DNA from: Stenotrophomonas maltophilia
Lineage (GTDB): Bacteria; Pseudomonadota; Gammaproteobacteria; Xanthomonadales; Xanthomonadaceae
DNA length: 7,356 nucleotides
Direction of reading: 5' to 3'
Assembly: GCA_002386405.1 (NCBI GenBank)
Contig: DGIP01000271.1
Coordinates: 1-7,356, forward strand
A program made the translations under genes and the position numbers. Under the pieces are notes generated by a model. The model was not told where the DNA came from. It did no database searches and saw only the letters and a program-made list of their open reading frames with translations. The stretch's first letter is position 1; every line of letters begins with the position of its first letter. Of the stretch, positions 6,831 through 7,356 are shown one piece after another.

Positions 6831-7356
6831 TCAGAACCGCACCGCGACCGCGCGGCTTTCGATCGGGGCCATCCGGCCCTGGTCCTGCAACTGCAGGTCA
6901 CGCAGTTCGAACGGGGCGCTGTAGCCACCCGGCAGCGCCACGGTATCGAACGCCAGCAGCAGTTCGCCGGCACCGGCCGCATCGAACCACGCCGCACTGT
7001 GCGCCTGCGCCACCGGGTGCAGCTTGCCGTCCGGCCCTGTGGCATGCAGGGTGCCGCGCGCCTCATAACGGCCCGGCGCGCCGATCTGCAGCGGCAGCCG
7101 CACCTGGCGCCGGGCGGCATCCACCTCGACCTGGCCACTGAAGCGCGCCGTCGGCCGGGCCACCGCGAACGCCACCTTGGCATCCCGCTGCACGCCCTGC
7201 GCGGTGACGAAGGCCTGCAGTTCCCACAGCCCCTGTGCCTGCCCCACATCCTCGGGAATGTTCACCTGCGCACGCAGGCCGTCCTTGCCGGCCACCAGCG
7301 GCACCGGCCAGCTGCGGCCGTCCGGTGCCACCAGCAGCGCTTCGAGATCGGAAGAG
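6831..7356 (-). CDS. C-terminal part of a beta-rich protein, possibly DUF4785 family (5' end beyond right edge)
   Basis: Open from the right edge to the TGA at 6833-6831; about 170 residues are reliable. There is no membrane segment and no catalytic motif that I recognise. The pattern suggests two Ig-like beta domains. The first ends with GLWELQAFVTA followed by AKVAFAVARP. The second has RYEARGTLHATGPDGKLHPV, AHSAAWF and ELRDLQLQDQGRMAPIE. The phrases around the alternating strands and the ending 'ELRDL..QDQGRM' recall DUF4785 proteins of Xanthomonadaceae, which are usually secreted, but this is from memory and not a profile match. The start is outside the window, and an internal GTG at 7331 should not be taken as the true start. 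The last four codons (7344-7355) overlap a likely adapter sequence. Confidence 0.6.
   Translation of the reverse strand, partial: SSDLEALLVAPDGRSWPVPLVAGKDGLRAQVNIPEDVGQAQGLWELQAFVTAQGVQRDAKVAFAVARPTARFSGQVEVDAARRQVRLPLQIGAPGRYEARGTLHATGPDGKLHPVAQAHSAAWFDAAGAGELLLAFDTVALPGGYSAPFELRDLQLQDQGRMAPIESRAVAVRF
7345..7356 (+). other. Probable residual Illumina adapter at contig end
   Basis: The final 12 bases, AGATCGGAAGAG, are identical to the first 12 bases of the Illumina TruSeq adapter (AGATCGGAAGAGC). The match runs exactly to the last base of the window, as expected when an assembly extends into untrimmed adapter. These bases are probably not genomic. Confidence 0.85.

Noticed and set aside
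5894..7249. A 451-codon open frame on the minus strand over the ABC ATPase
   Set aside because: It is antisense to the Walker A, signature and Walker B motifs, crosses the terminator hairpin and has a Gln/Arg/His-rich product without a domain.
6831..7331. Right-hand gene as a complete 166-residue protein starting with GTG at 7331
   Set aside because: The frame stays open upstream to the edge and the fold appears to begin earlier, so the GTG is more likely internal.

Overview
This 7.36 kb window is very GC-rich and looks chromosomal. The gene content points to a gammaproteobacterium of the Xanthomonadaceae/Lysobacteraceae (Stenotrophomonas, Xanthomonas or a relative): an ECF sigma factor paired with a TPR Ser/Thr kinase, a DesA-like desaturase and a DUF4785-like protein. 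The genus is inferred from protein style only. I saw no mobile element, CRISPR array, tRNA or rRNA.

Most genes lie on the minus strand. Read in the direction of transcription, they start at 5816 with a three-His-box membrane fatty acid desaturase. It is followed after 3 nt by a small secreted EF-hand protein with a GTG start, and after 5 more nt by mutM (Fpg, 8-oxoguanine glycosylase). A 65-nt gap with a plausible sigma70-type promoter follows, then an ECF sigma factor (3397-2831). After another 77 nt comes a large kinase with a single membrane segment and TPRs (2753 to beyond the left edge; its C-terminus is missing). On the plus strand, divergent from the desaturase, a stand-alone ABC ATPase of the ModF/YlmA type runs to 6796. 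A near-ideal hairpin (6800-6824) separates it from a convergent minus-strand gene cut by the right edge, of which only the C-terminal 170 or so residues are visible.

The most interesting unit is the sigma factor/kinase pair. Where ordinary ECF factors carry the acidic D-x-E-D motif in region 2.2, this one has D-A-T-S. That fits the sigma factors that stay inactive until a neighbouring transmembrane kinase phosphorylates them (EcfP/PknT of Vibrio parahaemolyticus; EcfK/PknS of Xanthomonas citri). The kinase has every catalytic motif, one membrane helix and a TPR region predicted to be periplasmic, so it could be a direct envelope sensor. It needs no anti-sigma factor, and none is visible.

The last 12 bases (7345-7356) are identical to the start of the Illumina TruSeq adapter. 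The window therefore probably ends at a draft contig end with untrimmed adapter, and its last four codons should not be trusted.
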